Assembly: GCA_964542855.1 (NCBI GenBank)
Contig: CAZIWJ010000021.1
Location: 1 to 25,615, forward strand
DNA from: CAZIWJ01 sp964542855
GTDB taxonomy: Bacteria > Bacteroidota > Bacteroidia > Cytophagales > Cyclobacteriaceae
Direction of reading: 5' to 3'
DNA: 25,615 bases
Below, in pieces: positions 25,540 to 25,615 of the stretch; the first letter of the stretch is position 1, and every line of letters starts with the position of its first letter. The notes beneath the pieces are model-generated. The model was not told the origin of the DNA. It was given only the letters and a program-made list of their open reading frames with translations, and did not search any database. The translations under genes were made by a program, and so were the position numbers.

Positions 25540-25615
25540 GGCTGTATTCTTCCTGGTCGATGCCAACCCTGCCATTGGTGCCGGCCACCTCGTACGATGC
25601 CTCCGGATTGCTGCC
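25511..25615 (+). CDS. pseG: UDP-2,4-diacetamido-2,4,6-trideoxy-beta-L-altropyranose hydrolase, N-terminus only
   Basis: Thirty-five codons from the ATG at 25511 to the window edge, in a frame offset from the preceding gene. The translated start contains FFLVDANPAIGAGHLVRCL, matching the glycine-rich loop with conserved G-x-GH-x-x-RCL that opens PseG/SpsG (MurG-like GT-B fold). PseG removes UDP to release the free sugar before PseI. The 29-nt overlap with the upstream gene suggests coupled translation. The remainder lies outside the window. Confidence 0.85.
   Translation, partial: MSGSPNNDTKAVFFLVDANPAIGAGHLVRCLRIAA

Noticed and set aside
1..25615. CRISPR arrays, tRNA/rRNA genes, insertion sequences or prophage
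   Set aside because: No regularly spaced repeats, cloverleaf-like sequences, transposase or integrase frames were seen; the only tandem repeats are the 14-bp and 27-bp ones listed.

Overview
The window looks like chromosomal DNA from a member of the Bacteroidota, probably a Cytophagales-type organism. This rests on gene content (a BadF-type sugar kinase paired with MurQ, a YfhO membrane protein, Tat/lipoprotein PhoD, DUF885 lipoprotein, abundant N-terminal MKK signal peptides) and on promoters that fit the Bacteroidota form TTG-N19/20-TAnnTTTG. I see no phage, insertion sequence, CRISPR array, tRNA or rRNA. No species can be named from the sequence alone.

Left part (1-5.1 kb): the 5' part of a Mn-type superoxide dismutase gene (minus strand), a CREST/ceramidase-like membrane hydrolase (plus), a convergent two-gene MurNAc salvage unit (murQ plus BadF-type kinase, minus), and a Tat-exported PhoD-type alkaline phosphatase (plus).

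Metal module (5.1-8.1 kb): a minus-strand operon encodes a LolD/MacB-type ATPase, an FtsX/MacB-type permease with an inserted histidine-rich repeat segment, and a Fur/Zur-family repressor. It diverges from a MerC-domain membrane protein gene. A 23-bp perfect inverted repeat (9-bp arms) sits in the shared intergenic region and contains the -33 elements of both divergent promoters. This is the most interesting system in the window. I read it as a self-regulated, probably zinc-responsive, bidirectional module.

Middle (8.1-17.3 kb): an APC-family amino acid permease with a small leader-like ORF, a penicillin-binding-protein-like serine hydrolase (minus) followed by a clear intrinsic terminator, a 440-bp stretch that appears to hold a decayed gene, a DUF885 lipoprotein peptidase-like gene (minus), a SanA-like envelope protein, and a second serine hydrolase that abuts a class V aminotransferase with no spacer.

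Right part (17.3-25.6 kb): one tightly packed plus-strand surface-glycan operon with its own recognisable promoter at 17300-17329. It encodes YfhO, a GT4-like glycosyltransferase, a surface carbohydrate biosynthesis protein, PseB, PseC, an SpsF-type cytidylyltransferase and the first 35 codons of PseG. Junctions from YfhO to the glycosyltransferase and from PseB onward overlap by 4 to 38 nt. The last four genes cover most of CMP-pseudaminic (or related nonulosonic) acid synthesis. The synthase and acetyltransferase would be expected just beyond the right edge.
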